Source: Lunatimonas sp. (GTDB lineage Bacteria; Bacteroidota; Bacteroidia; Cytophagales; Cyclobacteriaceae). From it: a stretch of DNA of 64,000 nucleotides. A program made the position numbers and the translations under genes. Of the stretch, positions 42,876 to 52,583 are shown piece by piece; the stretch's first letter is position 1; each line of letters starts with the position of its first letter. The stretch lies in assembly GCF_020832325.1 (NCBI RefSeq), contig NZ_JAFIEU010000026.1:1-64000 (forward strand), written 5' to 3'. The notes under the pieces are model-generated. The model was not told the origin of the DNA. It saw only the letters and a list, made by a program, of their open reading frames with translations, and did no database searches.

Positions 42876-43095
42876 AGATGGAATTTATTTGCAGAAATAA
42901 CAAGCTGGAAAGGGTGATACCGACCGATAGAAACGTAAACGGTCAATAAATATAACAAAGACAACCTATACTTTGCTTAAAAATAGTGACTAGAAATCGA
43001 AAAAAGCTTTTAAACGGAAAATTAGCGGGTGTCAGTATACCGGATTCGGCGCTACAACGGGAGGGTTTTGACGAAAGCGGTCTAAAAAACTAAAA

Positions 43096-43118
43096 CATCA
43101 GGCCAAAATGGCCTGATG
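43096..43118 (-). terminator. Terminator of the carotenoid/carH operon
   Basis: CATCAGGCCA pairs with TGGCCTGATG across a 3-base loop; the T-run is on the minus strand just after the carH stop. Confidence 0.85.
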
Positions 43119-43119
43119 C

Positions 43120-44013
43120 TTACGAAGCAACGTGTATCTGACTAGCCAAGTATTCTTTGATATCTTTCAGGTAATGGAGCACCCTTACATTGTCCGGAAA
43201 ATTCAGGTCCTGCCCCAATACTTGATATCCGGAGATTAGGACGGTGCTTTCGTTAAATCGCGACGACAGGGAAAAAATATAGTCCTGCAAGTCTTCTGCG
43301 GGAGGCGAGGTGGTCACCACAGTAAGCAGATAGTCCGGCTTATGCACCTGGTAGACCGCATTCAGGTCTACATCCGGGGTGTTTTGACCTAGGTAGATTA
43401 CCTTGTGTCCATTTGCTTTTAAGATGTAGCACGAAAAGAGCAGGGATATCTCGTGCAGTTCTCCGGCCGGGAGAAAGAGCAGGAATTTTTTTCCGCCCTC
43501 CTGTTGTACCTGTCCGTCTATGGCGACGATCAGTTTTTGCCGGATCAGATTGCTTATAAAGTGTTCCTGACCGGGGTGTATGGACCCAGTCTGCCACAAC
43601 ACCCCTATCTTAGACAGAAAAGGGTAGATGATGTGGATCATGGTCATTTCGAATCCAATCTTGAGGATATTGGTCGAAATGATCTTGTCAAAGCGTGCTT
43701 CGTCCATCTCTACCATGCAAATGGTCAGCGCATGGATCTGATCTTCGTATGTGAAGGACCGCTCGGTCAGCCGAAGCACTTCTTGGGCGATCTCCTCTGT
43801 GGACATTTTGGCAATCTTGCTGATTTTGTAGCCGTGCTCGTTGAGAAGGGCCACATTCAGAATCAGCCGGAGGTCTGCATCATCGTAATACCGGATGTTG
43901 GTATCCGTGCGCTTCGGTGATAGCAGGCTGTACCGCTGTTCCCAGATTCTCAAGGTATGCGCCTTGATACCAGACAGTTGCTCCAAATCCTTGATCGAGT
44001 AGTTTCTCACCAT
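43120..44013 (-). CDS. carH: CarH/LitR-type B12-dependent MerR photoreceptor repressor
   Basis: 297 residues. N-terminal MerR helix-turn-helix (YSIKDLEQLSGIKAHTLRIW), a four-helix cap domain, then a B12-binding Rossmann domain. The cap motif W-x9-EH, the signature of adenosylcobalamin photoreceptors, is present as Trp140...Glu150-His151 (LWQTGSIHPGQEHF), and the lower axial ligand is likely His187 in GELHEIS. In Thermus the equivalents are Trp131, Glu141, His142 and His177. CarH binds DNA in the dark and releases it in light. It is the last gene of cruF-crtZ-carH, so it probably represses its own operon. Confidence 0.92.
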   Translation of the reverse strand: MVRNYSIKDLEQLSGIKAHTLRIWEQRYSLLSPKRTDTNIRYYDDADLRLILNVALLNEHGYKISKIAKMSTEEIAQEVLRLTERSFTYEDQIHALTICMVEMDEARFDKIISTNILKIGFEMTMIHIIYPFLSKIGVLWQTGSIHPGQEHFISNLIRQKLIVAIDGQVQQEGGKKFLLFLPAGELHEISLLFSCYILKANGHKVIYLGQNTPDVDLNAVYQVHKPDYLLTVVTTSPPAEDLQDYIFSLSSRFNESTVLISGYQVLGQDLNFPDNVRVLHYLKDIKEYLASQIHVAS

Positions 44014-44456
44014 TATTCGCTCCGTTTAAAATATCGTTTAGGCACTACAAATAATCCAAATGACACTGAGCCATCCTTCTTGTTGGTGGCATGATGCGCC
44101 TGATGTGCCTTGAAAATCCCTGCAAGATATCCCTTACGGGGGCGCTTAAACCACTTCACCCTCCGATGAATCAACATATCGTGCAAGAAGAAATAACTCA
44201 TTCCATACAGGCTGATGCCCAACCCTAACCAAAACCGGTAATCAAAGTCTGCCACTCCGAGAAAAATAAGCAGAACAGCTACACTGCCAAAGAACAGCGA
44301 GAAAAGGTCGTTCCACTCAAACGGACCATCGGTATGCTGATGGTGTGTCTTGTGGATGCCCCATAAGGGACCATGCATGAGGTACTTGTGAATGAACCAA
44401 CCGGCAAATTCCATCATGGCAAAACCTACCAATGTAAATCCTATCGCATACATCAT
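44013..44456 (-). CDS. crtZ: Beta-carotene hydroxylase (CrtZ type)
   Basis: 147 residues, fatty-acid-hydroxylase superfamily. The di-iron His motifs are visible: HKYLMHG, HKTHHQH, HDMLIHRR and HQAHHA. It adds 3-hydroxy groups to beta-ionone rings, so the organism likely makes zeaxanthin- or saproxanthin-type pigments. It is 147 residues long, a short but normal form. Its stop overlaps the carH start (TAATG), so the two are coupled. Confidence 0.9.
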   Translation of the reverse strand: MMYAIGFTLVGFAMMEFAGWFIHKYLMHGPLWGIHKTHHQHTDGPFEWNDLFSLFFGSVAVLLIFLGVADFDYRFWLGLGISLYGMSYFFLHDMLIHRRVKWFKRPRKGYLAGIFKAHQAHHATNKKDGSVSFGLFVVPKRYFKRSE

Positions 44457-44496
44457 CTCTAGCTAAACTTTGAAGGGGCCTTTTTGTTCCGATAAT

Positions 44497-45180
44497 TTAC
44501 AAAATGAACACCAAAATGGAGAAAAAGAGAAACAAATTTAGCAAAAGAAACGTTGAAATCGGATTTTGCTTATCGAATGACAACTTTTGATACAGCAACT
44601 GTATCGAAAACGCTACGGCAAACCAACCGAGGTAGTTTTCCACAGGTATGTCTCCTTGCTCCCAGGTCCAAAAATCCAACTGAACAGCCACCGGCTCAAT
44701 CACGAAATCCAATACGACCATCAGCGCTGCCGCCACTGCCGCCGCACCCCAATTGGAGCGGATGAATTTACGGGACAACTGACCGGCTGAATACGCGAGA
44801 ATAAACCAGTTGACACCAATAATCAAGGGTACACCTGCCAATTTAGGACCCAAAACCGGTCCATATTGATAGTCCCCAAAAAGCAGGCCCGTCTGCACGC
44901 CAATGATCTCTGCCAGCATCCCTATACCAAAAGCCGCTATCGCAAACCACCAGAATCCCTTGCTCCAGTCCGTGTGGAAATAAAGCAATATACCGGCACA
45001 CATCAGCAAGTGCAATGGTGTCAGGGTCTGAAAGTAGGTACGGGTGAATTCAACGTATAATCCCAACACTCCCACCAGGTGGAAAATGCCTATCCAAAGC
45101 TTGAAAACCAAGGTCTTTTCTATTGAAAATGCCCCGAAGGAGATGGTGGGAGAAGGATTGTTACGCATAGAGGTACTCAC
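44497..45180 (-). CDS. cruF: Carotenoid biosynthesis protein (CruF-like hydratase)
   Basis: 227 residues with about seven membrane segments, DUF422 family. CruF hydrates the psi end group of gamma-carotene or related carotenoids (1',2'-hydratase), fitting myxol/saproxanthin-type pigments in this phylum. Motifs seen: EIIGVQTGLLFGDYQYGPVLG, read in two parts, and VLDFVIEPVAV. It is the first gene of cruF-crtZ-carH. The assignment CruF rather than another DUF422 function is inferred from the neighbours. Confidence 0.82.
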   Translation of the reverse strand: MSTSMRNNPSPTISFGAFSIEKTLVFKLWIGIFHLVGVLGLYVEFTRTYFQTLTPLHLLMCAGILLYFHTDWSKGFWWFAIAAFGIGMLAEIIGVQTGLLFGDYQYGPVLGPKLAGVPLIIGVNWFILAYSAGQLSRKFIRSNWGAAAVAAALMVVLDFVIEPVAVQLDFWTWEQGDIPVENYLGWFAVAFSIQLLYQKLSFDKQNPISTFLLLNLFLFFSILVFIL

Positions 45181-45210
45181 TTTCCCTCTTCAATCAAAAA
45201 GGGACGGCTT

Positions 45211-45239
45211 TTGTTTCGGTAGGAAATAAATTAACTTAG
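45211..45239 (+). promoter_or_regulatory. Candidate promoter of the DUF4286 gene
   Basis: TTG at 45211 and TAACTTAG at 45232-45239 fit the -33/-7 pattern with 21 bases between starts, about 40 bases upstream of the gene. Confidence 0.35.
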
Positions 45240-45253
45240 CGGTCTATTTAGGC

Positions 45254-45261
45254 CAAAATTA
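45254..45261 (-). promoter_or_regulatory. Candidate -7 box of cruF-crtZ-carH
   Basis: Minus-strand TAATTTTG fits TAnnTTTG, about 74 bases upstream of cruF. It lies between two divergent starts, so a CarH operator would be expected close by; I could not define one. Confidence 0.4.
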
Positions 45262-45281
45262 AGAAAATAAACGCAAATCGG

Positions 45282-45590
45282 ATGATTGTATACAACATAA
45301 CCATCAGTGTAGACAGCAAGAAGGAAGGGGAATTCATCCAATGGATGAAAGAAACCTACATTCCGATGGTGCTGAATACCGGCTGTTTTTACGAGCACCG
45401 TTTTATGCGCCTGCTGCATCAGGGCGAGGAAGGAGAGGGTACCAACTTTGCCACGCAGTTTTTTGCAGAAAACATGAAAAACATGATAGCGTTTGAGCAG
45501 GGACACTCTCAGAAGATTCATGAGGAATTGGATGGCCGGTTTTCCGGTGATTTTGTGTTTTTCCGGTCGCTACTGGAGTCCGTAGATTAA
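45282..45590 (+). CDS. DUF4286 family protein
   Basis: 102 residues without signal peptide. The opening MIVYNITISVDS, and the block TGCFYEHRFMRLL, match DUF4286, a small ferredoxin-like-fold family common in Bacteroidota with no known function. It overlaps the convergent gene at 45587 by 4 bases. Function unknown. Confidence 0.82.
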   Translation: MIVYNITISVDSKKEGEFIQWMKETYIPMVLNTGCFYEHRFMRLLHQGEEGEGTNFATQFFAENMKNMIAFEQGHSQKIHEELDGRFSGDFVFFRSLLESVD

Positions 45591-46090
45591 GCTAATTTAA
45601 GCAGCAAGTCACCCTTCCGCTTGATGATTTTTAGCTGGAAATACTCGTTGATAAAGGATTTGCAGCGGTTTTCAGCAAAGGTAGCGCGGCTTTCTCCATC
45701 GTAAAGCAACGTCATGCGTAGCAGGGTTTTCACGTAGGACTCGTGCATGCCGAGATCCCGGGTCCAGACCCGCAGCTGATCCAGCCAGTCTTCTTGGTAC
45801 TTTTCTAGATGGGAGCGCCCGTCAAACAAAATTTCCAACTGATTGGAACCATAGCGGTACCGGTAAATCCCGGATAGCTGTTGGTAAATAACACGCACAC
45901 CTTCCAACGGGAATCCGGTATGGGTCAATATTTGCAAATAGGTGTCATCTTGCAACCGTAGAGGATTGTACAACAGGGTGTAAGCGTCTTTCAACTCTTC
46001 CACCATGATGGCTATGCCCTCCTCTTGGGCGGCTGTCTGAGCCTGCCGGAGTATGTAATTTTTGTCTAAAGGGAATAGTTTTTGAATCAT
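45587..46090 (-). CDS. Hypothetical cytoplasmic protein
   Basis: 167 residues, no signal or membrane segment, mixed alpha/beta composition. Features: an N-terminal helix rich in Gln/Ala, a central aromatic stretch (GIYRYRYGSNQLEILFD) and a C-terminal basic end (KIIKRKGDLLLKLA). I recognise no family. Convergent overlap of 4 bases with the DUF4286 gene, so both ends are tightly packed. Confidence 0.6.
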   Translation of the reverse strand: MIQKLFPLDKNYILRQAQTAAQEEGIAIMVEELKDAYTLLYNPLRLQDDTYLQILTHTGFPLEGVRVIYQQLSGIYRYRYGSNQLEILFDGRSHLEKYQEDWLDQLRVWTRDLGMHESYVKTLLRMTLLYDGESRATFAENRCKSFINEYFQLKIIKRKGDLLLKLA

Positions 46091-46263
46091 AAGGCACTCG
46101 AAACTATGGCAAAAGTAACATTTGTTTGAAATTTAAAAAAATAAATTGCCCTGTATCCCTGCTTTTAACAAATAAAAATCCCAACCAAAGACCCGTTTGA
46201 ATAGAAAAATTTGCTTTTGGCCACCATTTTTTTTCTGATTTGCCAATCACCAAAAAATACAAG

Positions 46264-46299
46264 CCCACGGAGAAACCCACATGCAGCTTTCTCCGTGGG
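46264..46299 (-). terminator. Terminator of the M14 peptidase operon
   Basis: CCCACGGAGAAA pairs perfectly with TTTCTCCGTGGG, 12-base loop, followed by a T-rich stretch on the minus strand. Confidence 0.8.
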
Positions 46300-46322
46300 G
46301 TAGATCTACCTCTTTCCAGCGC

Positions 46323-48884
46323 CTAGCGTCCGGAAGCGGCGTCGATGGTGTGGCCAAAAAAGACTGCATTTAAAAACAGCTTATTGGTTCCAAACCAGAA
46401 TGCTCTGAAATTTAGATTATCCACCATACCGATGATGGTTCCACTACCTAGGGTAGCCACTTGGATTACCCCAGTGTTTTTTAGTTTTTCCAGGTTACTG
46501 GGATGAATATATCCACTGGCCAAGGGGCTATCGGTATACACCAAGGGATTGGCATAGGGGTTTTTGGATGGATTCAGGAATTGATTTCCGGTCTTGAATA
46601 CAAAGAGGTCGGGATTGGCATAGCCGTATCCCAATGGATGCGTGATGTCCAATGTCGCCTTGAAGATCGCCCCACCCGTGACTTTGGCACCCCGGTCGGC
46701 GGCCAGATGTTCGTACGGACGCTGTGCGGCCGTGCTGGGAGCAGGTTCTTCTGTGACAAAAGAAAAAGAAGCCAGTTCCTGAGAGGCCAGCCAACTCATG
46801 GCCGACCCCCGGGCAATGAGCGTACCGCCCCTTTGCACCCATTCCTTCAGCTTGTCCGCGCCGGCTTTGCCTAGAACTCCATAGGACCCTGTGGGCAAGA
46901 TGATGACCGAATATCGGCCCAAATCAACACCCGAAAATCGGTCGGTAGGCATCAGAGTGATCGGCATATCCATGCGCTGATCAAACAGGTGCCACATCTC
47001 TCCGGCATCGGAAGCTGAAACCCCGCGATCCACCAGCAAAGCAACCTCGGGCTTTTTCAGCACACTCATACTGGGAGAGCCCAAATTAATTCCAGCTGTA
47101 TACCCGGATGGCAGCGCATGGATGGTCACACCCGACTCTCTGGCCACCTGTTGCATGTCGCTGAAAAACGCCTGATCACTGACCTGAGAGTTGCCTTTAC
47201 CCACCAAGATACTGCCCCGTGCAAAGTCATGACCGGTCTGACTTCGAAATGGTTTATGGGAAACACGTAATTGGTAGCCCTTATCCATCAGTGCATAGGC
47301 CGCCTTTGGCGCATAGTATTCGCTCCACTCAAAGGCGTATGCGTAGGCACCCGGAGCTCCGATCATGCTGCCTTCCGGAAAGGAAACTTCCTTAACTATT
47401 TCCTCCACATTGGCCAGATTGACAATGCGGCTGCTCAGCGTCTGATGGTTTAGCTGAAAAGCCATCGGAAAATTCCAGGAAGACACGTCGTAAAAGAGAC
47501 TATCCTGAAATTCAGTGCGGGTCTCAAACATGGACTTGACCAGTTTGTATTGCGGTTGTTCCAAGGGCACTATAAAAGACTTTCCAGCTTCAAAGGACAT
47601 CCCATTGACTACGATATCCTCCTCCAAACTGAAAAGTCGGATATCGTGATGCAGCAGAATATCTGCCAAATGATGGGAGCGGGCTATGTCATCATTCACG
47701 CCAAAAATATAGGCCTTGTTGCTGTCGCTGTTTGATTCCTCTTTGGCCTGTCGGTAAAACTCCGCCATATACCGGTTCATTTCCACGCGCATTTCCTTTG
47801 CCGCCTCAAAGGAGGAGAGGGCTGTACGCACCTGATTGCGTATGGTAAAAGGAAAGCTGATCTCTCCAAATTGGTTTTCCTGCAGGTGGCCTCGGGAAGA
47901 GGCTTGCTCAAACAAAATACCCACGGCCCCCTGTACGTCGGGATAGGTGGAGCCTTTCCCGTAATAGTAATCGTCAAAACTTTCCTTGCTGTAGTACAGC
48001 GACCCGATCTCATCCAGAAAACGGGCATGGTATTCAGCAATCTGCTCGGTGAGCTCGATATTTCGTCTGGGAGTAAGGGGATTGTTGCGGCTGGGGATTC
48101 CAGGCTGAAAAAAGAAGGTATTGTCCGAGCCCATCTCGTGGAAGTCCAATACGAGATTAGGCAGCCATTCTTGAATCTGTCGGATCCTTCCACGGGATTC
48201 TGGATGCTGTACAGGCAGCCAGTCACGGTTGAGATCAAACCAATAGTGGTTGGTTCGCCCGCCCGGCCAGGCTTCGTTGAGCTCCCGATTGTTGCGGTCC
48301 CCGTTCAGGTTATAGCTTTTATGTGAATTTACCCAGGAGGCAAAACGGTTTACGCCATCCGGATTTATGGCCGGATCGATGAGCAGGACCATGTTTTCCA
48401 GTTCGGCGCCCACCTCCTCTGCAGACGCAAAATGGTAGGCACTGACGATGGAGGCTTGAATCGCCGAGGCTTCGTTGCCATGCACGGAGTGGCCCATGTA
48501 CATCACAAAGGGGGTATTTTCAGGATTGGCATCCTCTGGGCTATGCCGCAAGGCACGGCGTTGCTCCTTAATTTCACCTAGCCTGCGCAGGTTTTGGGGA
48601 GAGGTCACTACCAGCATGACCAAAGGACGCTTTTCATACGTACGGCCGTACTCTACCAAGCTAACCCGGTCAGACGTTTGCGCCAACACACGGAAGTAAT
48701 TCACCACCTGATCATGGCTGGCGTGCCACTCGCCTACTTCAAAACCCAAGATGGACTTGGGAGAGGGAATACTCGGGTCGTGCGTGTATCCGCTTGGAAG
48801 GTAATAGTCCAAACCTTCCGCCTGCGGGAATCCCTTCACCGCTAAAAACATGGAGCTAACTAGTAGCACATAAAAATACTTCAT
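46323..48884 (-). CDS. Secreted M14 family zinc carboxypeptidase
   Basis: 853 residues, signal peptide ending near VKGFPQ. The peptidase_M14 domain (residues about 55-380) carries the zinc motif GHSVHGNEAS (His and Glu), the third ligand in LVLDFHEMGSD and the catalytic Glu in GILFEQAS. The C-terminal 300 residues contain a class-I glutamine-amidotransferase-like fold (LPTGSYGVLGKAGADKLKEW) often attached in these Bacteroidota proteins. It removes C-terminal residues from peptides; specificity unknown. About 20 bases downstream of the TIGR01777 gene and probably co-transcribed. Confidence 0.88.
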   Translation of the reverse strand: MKYFYVLLVSSMFLAVKGFPQAEGLDYYLPSGYTHDPSIPSPKSILGFEVGEWHASHDQVVNYFRVLAQTSDRVSLVEYGRTYEKRPLVMLVVTSPQNLRRLGEIKEQRRALRHSPEDANPENTPFVMYMGHSVHGNEASAIQASIVSAYHFASAEEVGAELENMVLLIDPAINPDGVNRFASWVNSHKSYNLNGDRNNRELNEAWPGGRTNHYWFDLNRDWLPVQHPESRGRIRQIQEWLPNLVLDFHEMGSDNTFFFQPGIPSRNNPLTPRRNIELTEQIAEYHARFLDEIGSLYYSKESFDDYYYGKGSTYPDVQGAVGILFEQASSRGHLQENQFGEISFPFTIRNQVRTALSSFEAAKEMRVEMNRYMAEFYRQAKEESNSDSNKAYIFGVNDDIARSHHLADILLHHDIRLFSLEEDIVVNGMSFEAGKSFIVPLEQPQYKLVKSMFETRTEFQDSLFYDVSSWNFPMAFQLNHQTLSSRIVNLANVEEIVKEVSFPEGSMIGAPGAYAYAFEWSEYYAPKAAYALMDKGYQLRVSHKPFRSQTGHDFARGSILVGKGNSQVSDQAFFSDMQQVARESGVTIHALPSGYTAGINLGSPSMSVLKKPEVALLVDRGVSASDAGEMWHLFDQRMDMPITLMPTDRFSGVDLGRYSVIILPTGSYGVLGKAGADKLKEWVQRGGTLIARGSAMSWLASQELASFSFVTEEPAPSTAAQRPYEHLAADRGAKVTGGAIFKATLDITHPLGYGYANPDLFVFKTGNQFLNPSKNPYANPLVYTDSPLASGYIHPSNLEKLKNTGVIQVATLGSGTIIGMVDNLNFRAFWFGTNKLFLNAVFFGHTIDAASGR

Positions 48885-48904
48885 TCTTTATCTGGTTATA
48901 ATTG

Positions 48905-49801
48905 TCATTCTCGGTAAATCGCCGCCAACGCAGAAGGTAGATCGGCGTAGGTATACGCAAAGCCGGTTGCTTCGATTTTTGCGCTGCTCACCTTGTTGCC
49001 GCCTAGCACCATCTGCGCCATCTCGCCCAACACCAACTTCAAAGCAAAGCCCGGTACGCCAATTGGCACAAATGGCTTACCCGCGGCCTTGGCAGCGGCC
49101 TTCGTCAGTGCTGCATTGGTAGCTGGATGGGGACCAACCGCATTAAACACACCCTGCACATGAGAATGCTCCAGCGCATGCAAAAACATCCGCGCCAAAT
49201 CCCTGACATGTATCCAACTCAGGTATTGGCGTCCATGCCCAAGCGGGGCTGCAACCGGCGGCTTCAACATCTCAGGCAGGGCACCTCCACCCTTGGCCAA
49301 GACAATCCCTATGCGCAGAATTGCCGTACGGATACCTAAGGTAGCGATTTTTTCCGTTTCCCCTTCCCATTTTTTAACAACGGAAGCCAAAAAGTCCATG
49401 CCCGGCAGGCTATCCTCACGCTGTAGGACCTCACCGGTGTCAAACCCATAATAGCCCACCGCACTCGCCGAAATAAAAGCCTTTGGCTTGGAAGCCAGCT
49501 TTTCAAGACTGTCATACAATAGCAGCGTGGATAGGATTCTGCTTTGCAGGATTTGGCGCTTGCGCTCGGCTGTCCAGCGCTTCTCTGCCACTCCTGTACC
49601 CGCTAGGTGAATGATGCCATCGCACCAGGTTAGGGCATCCGCATCCAGCTCTTGTTTCTCGATGTCCCAAAAGAATGACTTTTGACTGTTTTCGTTGGGG
49701 CTCCGGCTTAGCCAGGCTACCTCCTTTCCTTCTTGTTCGAGAAGCCGGGTGATTTCACCACCCACTAGGCCCGAACCGCCCGTGATCAATATTCTGTTCA
49801 T
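48905..49801 (-). CDS. TIGR01777 family NAD(P)-binding epimerase-like protein
   Basis: 298 residues of the extended SDR type (SDR39U1/YfcH). Rossmann motif ITGGSGLVGGEI at the N-terminus, then HLAGTGVAEKRW, SASAVGYYGFD, WIHVRDLARM, GVFNAVGP and VLGEMAQMVLGGNKVS. Enzymatic function not established in this family. It precedes the M14 gene with about 20 bases between. Start as expected from the Gly-rich motif. Confidence 0.88.
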   Translation of the reverse strand: MNRILITGGSGLVGGEITRLLEQEGKEVAWLSRSPNENSQKSFFWDIEKQELDADALTWCDGIIHLAGTGVAEKRWTAERKRQILQSRILSTLLLYDSLEKLASKPKAFISASAVGYYGFDTGEVLQREDSLPGMDFLASVVKKWEGETEKIATLGIRTAILRIGIVLAKGGGALPEMLKPPVAAPLGHGRQYLSWIHVRDLARMFLHALEHSHVQGVFNAVGPHPATNAALTKAAAKAAGKPFVPIGVPGFALKLVLGEMAQMVLGGNKVSSAKIEATGFAYTYADLPSALAAIYRE

Positions 49802-50191
49802 ATGTCTTTATTTGCTCTTCACTTGCCCCATGGGATGATCGCCTCATGCGCCGATTGACGCTGGCCCATCCCACGCCATGCAACGTTATACTTACGTAGG
49901 GTCGGTATTGTTCAAAAAGCATTCCATCAAGTCCGAATTCCGGTCATTTTCCCACCAAGACCTACTTGGATAGGATCAAAAATAATCCAATTTGCCGCCA
50001 ATCCATAATAAAATTCCAAGCCATTGGCTATATTTGCCCGCATGGGTGATGGGGTACCACCCAAAAATCGGCCGTGCGCCTTTCAAGACGCCTGATTTTT
50101 TGAACCGCTTCTTAGGAATGCTGATGACTCCTACTTCAACAAATGGAACGCCGGTTCCGGACAAACCATTGCAAAAAATACGTGATAACCC
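49802..50191. other. Intergenic region with promoter-like boxes
   Basis: 390 bases without a supported gene. TATATTTG around 50028-50035 matches the -7 box on the plus strand and could drive the clc gene, but no spaced -33 TTG is present. Confidence 0.35.
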
Positions 50192-51493
50192 ATGTTGAAG
50201 AGGAACAAATTTATCTTTGCGCTATACAAATTCAATGTTCGGGAATTTCTTCCAACCCTGCTTTTCACCCTGAAATGGCTGCTAGTAGCCTCTGCCGTCG
50301 GCTTGTTGGCTGGGTCGGCGTCGGCTATCTTTCTCTTGTCTCTGGAATGGGCGACGAACTACCGTGAGCAAAACCTCTGGATCATTGCCCTGCTGCCGTT
50401 GGGTGGCTTGCTTATCGGCTGGGTGTACCACCGCTACGGAGAGTCAGTTGTGAAAGGTAACAATCAACTTTTAGAGGAATTTTACAACCCCCTCAAAATC
50501 ATACCGCTACGTATGGCTCCTTTGGTCTTGTTCGGTACGGTAGCCACCCATTTGTTTGGGGGATCTGCCGGAAGGGAGGGTACGGCCGTGCAGATGGGCG
50601 GTGCGATTGCAGACCAGTTTACCAAATGGTTTCGGTTGGCCACCGAAGATCGAAAGGTATTGATCACCATGGGCGTTGCCGCCGGATTCGCCTCGGTATT
50701 CGGCACTCCGTTGGCGGGTGCAGTGTTTGCACTAGAGTGGTTGATCATTGGCAGGATCCGCTACGATTCCATTCTCCCTGCTTTTTTGGCGGCCTATATT
50801 GCCGATTATGCCTGCGCCTCCCTTTGGATGGTGCCTCATACCCACTACGAGATTCCAGTCGTACCCGACCTTTCCCTGACATTGCTGCTTTGGATAATGC
50901 CGGCGGGCATTTGTTTTGGGTTGGCCGGTAGGCTATTTGCCAAGGCAACCCATTTTTGGAGTGGCCTGTTTGGGAAGTACCTGTCCTATCCACCTCTGCG
51001 TCCTGTGGTAGGAGGTGTGATCATTGCGCTGTTTGTGTACCTGACGGGAAGCACCAAATACATCGGACTAGGAGTACCCACCATCGTAGATGCCTTCTCG
51101 GAGGACCTTCCCTGGTACGACTTCCTGGCAAAAATCGGAACAACTTCACTAACGCTTGGTGCCGGATTCAAAGGCGGCGAAGTAACACCACTATTCTACA
51201 CAGGTGCCACGCTGGGTAATGCACTTTCCGGCATCATTCCCCTTCCGGTAGCACTGCTGGCAGGCATGGGTTTTGTAGGTGTGTTTTCGGGGGCTACCAA
51301 TACCCCGCTCGCCTGCACGTTGATGGGAATTGAATTGTTTGGAGCTGAAAGTGGGGTATATGTGGGACTCGCCTGTGTCCTGGCATACCTGTTTAGTGGT
51401 CATGCCGGTATCTACCATTCACAGATCATTGGCTCGCCCAAGCACCATCGGTTGAAACAGGTCAAAGGAAGGAATCTCGGTCGCTTGTCCTGA
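50192..51493 (+). CDS. CLC family chloride channel/transporter
   Basis: 433 residues, about ten membrane helices. The selectivity and gating motif GSAGREGTAVQMGG is present, with the gating Glu of the GREGP motif but a Thr at the Pro place. The GxFxP region is changed to GGEVTPLFYTGA, an EVTP variant of the family. The protein may be a chloride/proton exchanger or a channel. Start at MLKRNK, before the first helix. Another possible promoter-like box (TATCTTTG at 50210) falls inside the first codons and I do not rely on it. Confidence 0.88.
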   Translation: MLKRNKFIFALYKFNVREFLPTLLFTLKWLLVASAVGLLAGSASAIFLLSLEWATNYREQNLWIIALLPLGGLLIGWVYHRYGESVVKGNNQLLEEFYNPLKIIPLRMAPLVLFGTVATHLFGGSAGREGTAVQMGGAIADQFTKWFRLATEDRKVLITMGVAAGFASVFGTPLAGAVFALEWLIIGRIRYDSILPAFLAAYIADYACASLWMVPHTHYEIPVVPDLSLTLLLWIMPAGICFGLAGRLFAKATHFWSGLFGKYLSYPPLRPVVGGVIIALFVYLTGSTKYIGLGVPTIVDAFSEDLPWYDFLAKIGTTSLTLGAGFKGGEVTPLFYTGATLGNALSGIIPLPVALLAGMGFVGVFSGATNTPLACTLMGIELFGAESGVYVGLACVLAYLFSGHAGIYHSQIIGSPKHHRLKQVKGRNLGRLS

Positions 51494-51602
51494 TCGATTG
51501 ATTTAGCATCAATTTGGGGAATTCCTTTCTCGTTTGGTCGGGTCTCATCAATCTTGAATTTCCAGAAATTCCCTGGCACTGCTCGATTTTAGTAAATTAG
51601 GT

Positions 51603-52583
51603 ATGGAAAATAGTCTTTGGAAACCCACAAGCTTTGTATTCCTACTGGTATTTTTCCTTGCCTGTAAATCCACCCGCTTGGCGGAAAATGAACCGCATGA
51701 CTTTCAAGTCACTTGTTACACCCTTCTGGACAGCATCGAGGCAAACCGTCCCGATGAGTTTGACCTAGGCGCCTACGAGGAAACCGCTCGGGAAACATTT
51801 AGTGAAAAAAGTCTCCTAATGGCCAATGCGCTTAACCTCAACGATGAGTTAGCCAAATTGGTAGGGCTTCCTTCCTCTCCGGATCAACAATGGGAGCATT
51901 TTATCCATTACCAGGAAATTGTAAACAAGATCTCACTGGCCGAGCTGGAAATCTCATCGCTCAGCGCTGCCCTAAATTGTGAAGAAGACAAAGTAGAGCA
52001 GCTGGCGTGGTTTCTGGACCGGGAGGAGTCCAAGGTCTCCAACCGGCGCACCATTGCGGGTATTTTAACGGATGCCTCCGCCAGCTTGGTTTCCGCAGCC
52101 ATCGTGCTATGGGCCGCAAATGGCAATACCTTTCGGCAATTATTGGGAGTAGGTGCCTCGCTCGCCCAAATCACCCTCAATCTCATCAACAAGAAAGAGA
52201 CTTTTACCGTCTCATTGGAGCATGACATCAACATTTTAAAGGAGGTTTTCGAAAACGACGAGGACGCTTACAGCAACGTAATTCCTCCCTCGGTTTGGTA
52301 CTATATCCACAAAGAAAATATGCACTTCCTTGGCGGAAATGTGCGGGAGAATCTGCTACTTTCGCTGGAAAACTACGACGTTTCCGGAAGTTTTGATCTA
52401 TGCTTATCAGATGGGGGGCAATACAATGTAGATCAGTTGCGCCTTAGAGGCGCCATGCTGGACTTGGTATCCTCCTACGTGGACCTCATGAAACAGGACC
52501 TGCTTATTTTTCGGCGTGAGGTGATGGCCTATCGAAGGAAATCTCCCCAGCATTCCCCGGAATCAGGAACTCAGGACGACTAA
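51603..52583 (+). CDS. Hypothetical lipoprotein
   Basis: 326 residues with lipobox LACK after a short signal. The rest is mostly helical with coiled-coil-like segments (LSSLSAALNCEEDKVEQLAW region) and a central hydrophobic stretch (ILTDASASLVSAAIVLWAA) that could be a membrane or buried helix. I recognise no family. It overlaps the convergent potassium channel gene by 4 bases. Confidence 0.7.
   Translation: MENSLWKPTSFVFLLVFFLACKSTRLAENEPHDFQVTCYTLLDSIEANRPDEFDLGAYEETARETFSEKSLLMANALNLNDELAKLVGLPSSPDQQWEHFIHYQEIVNKISLAELEISSLSAALNCEEDKVEQLAWFLDREESKVSNRRTIAGILTDASASLVSAAIVLWAANGNTFRQLLGVGASLAQITLNLINKKETFTVSLEHDINILKEVFENDEDAYSNVIPPSVWYYIHKENMHFLGGNVRENLLLSLENYDVSGSFDLCLSDGGQYNVDQLRLRGAMLDLVSSYVDLMKQDLLIFRREVMAYRRKSPQHSPESGTQDD

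Noticed and set aside
49992-50198. 68-codon plus-strand frame before clc
   Set aside because: Covers a promoter-like region and has no domain; likely chance.
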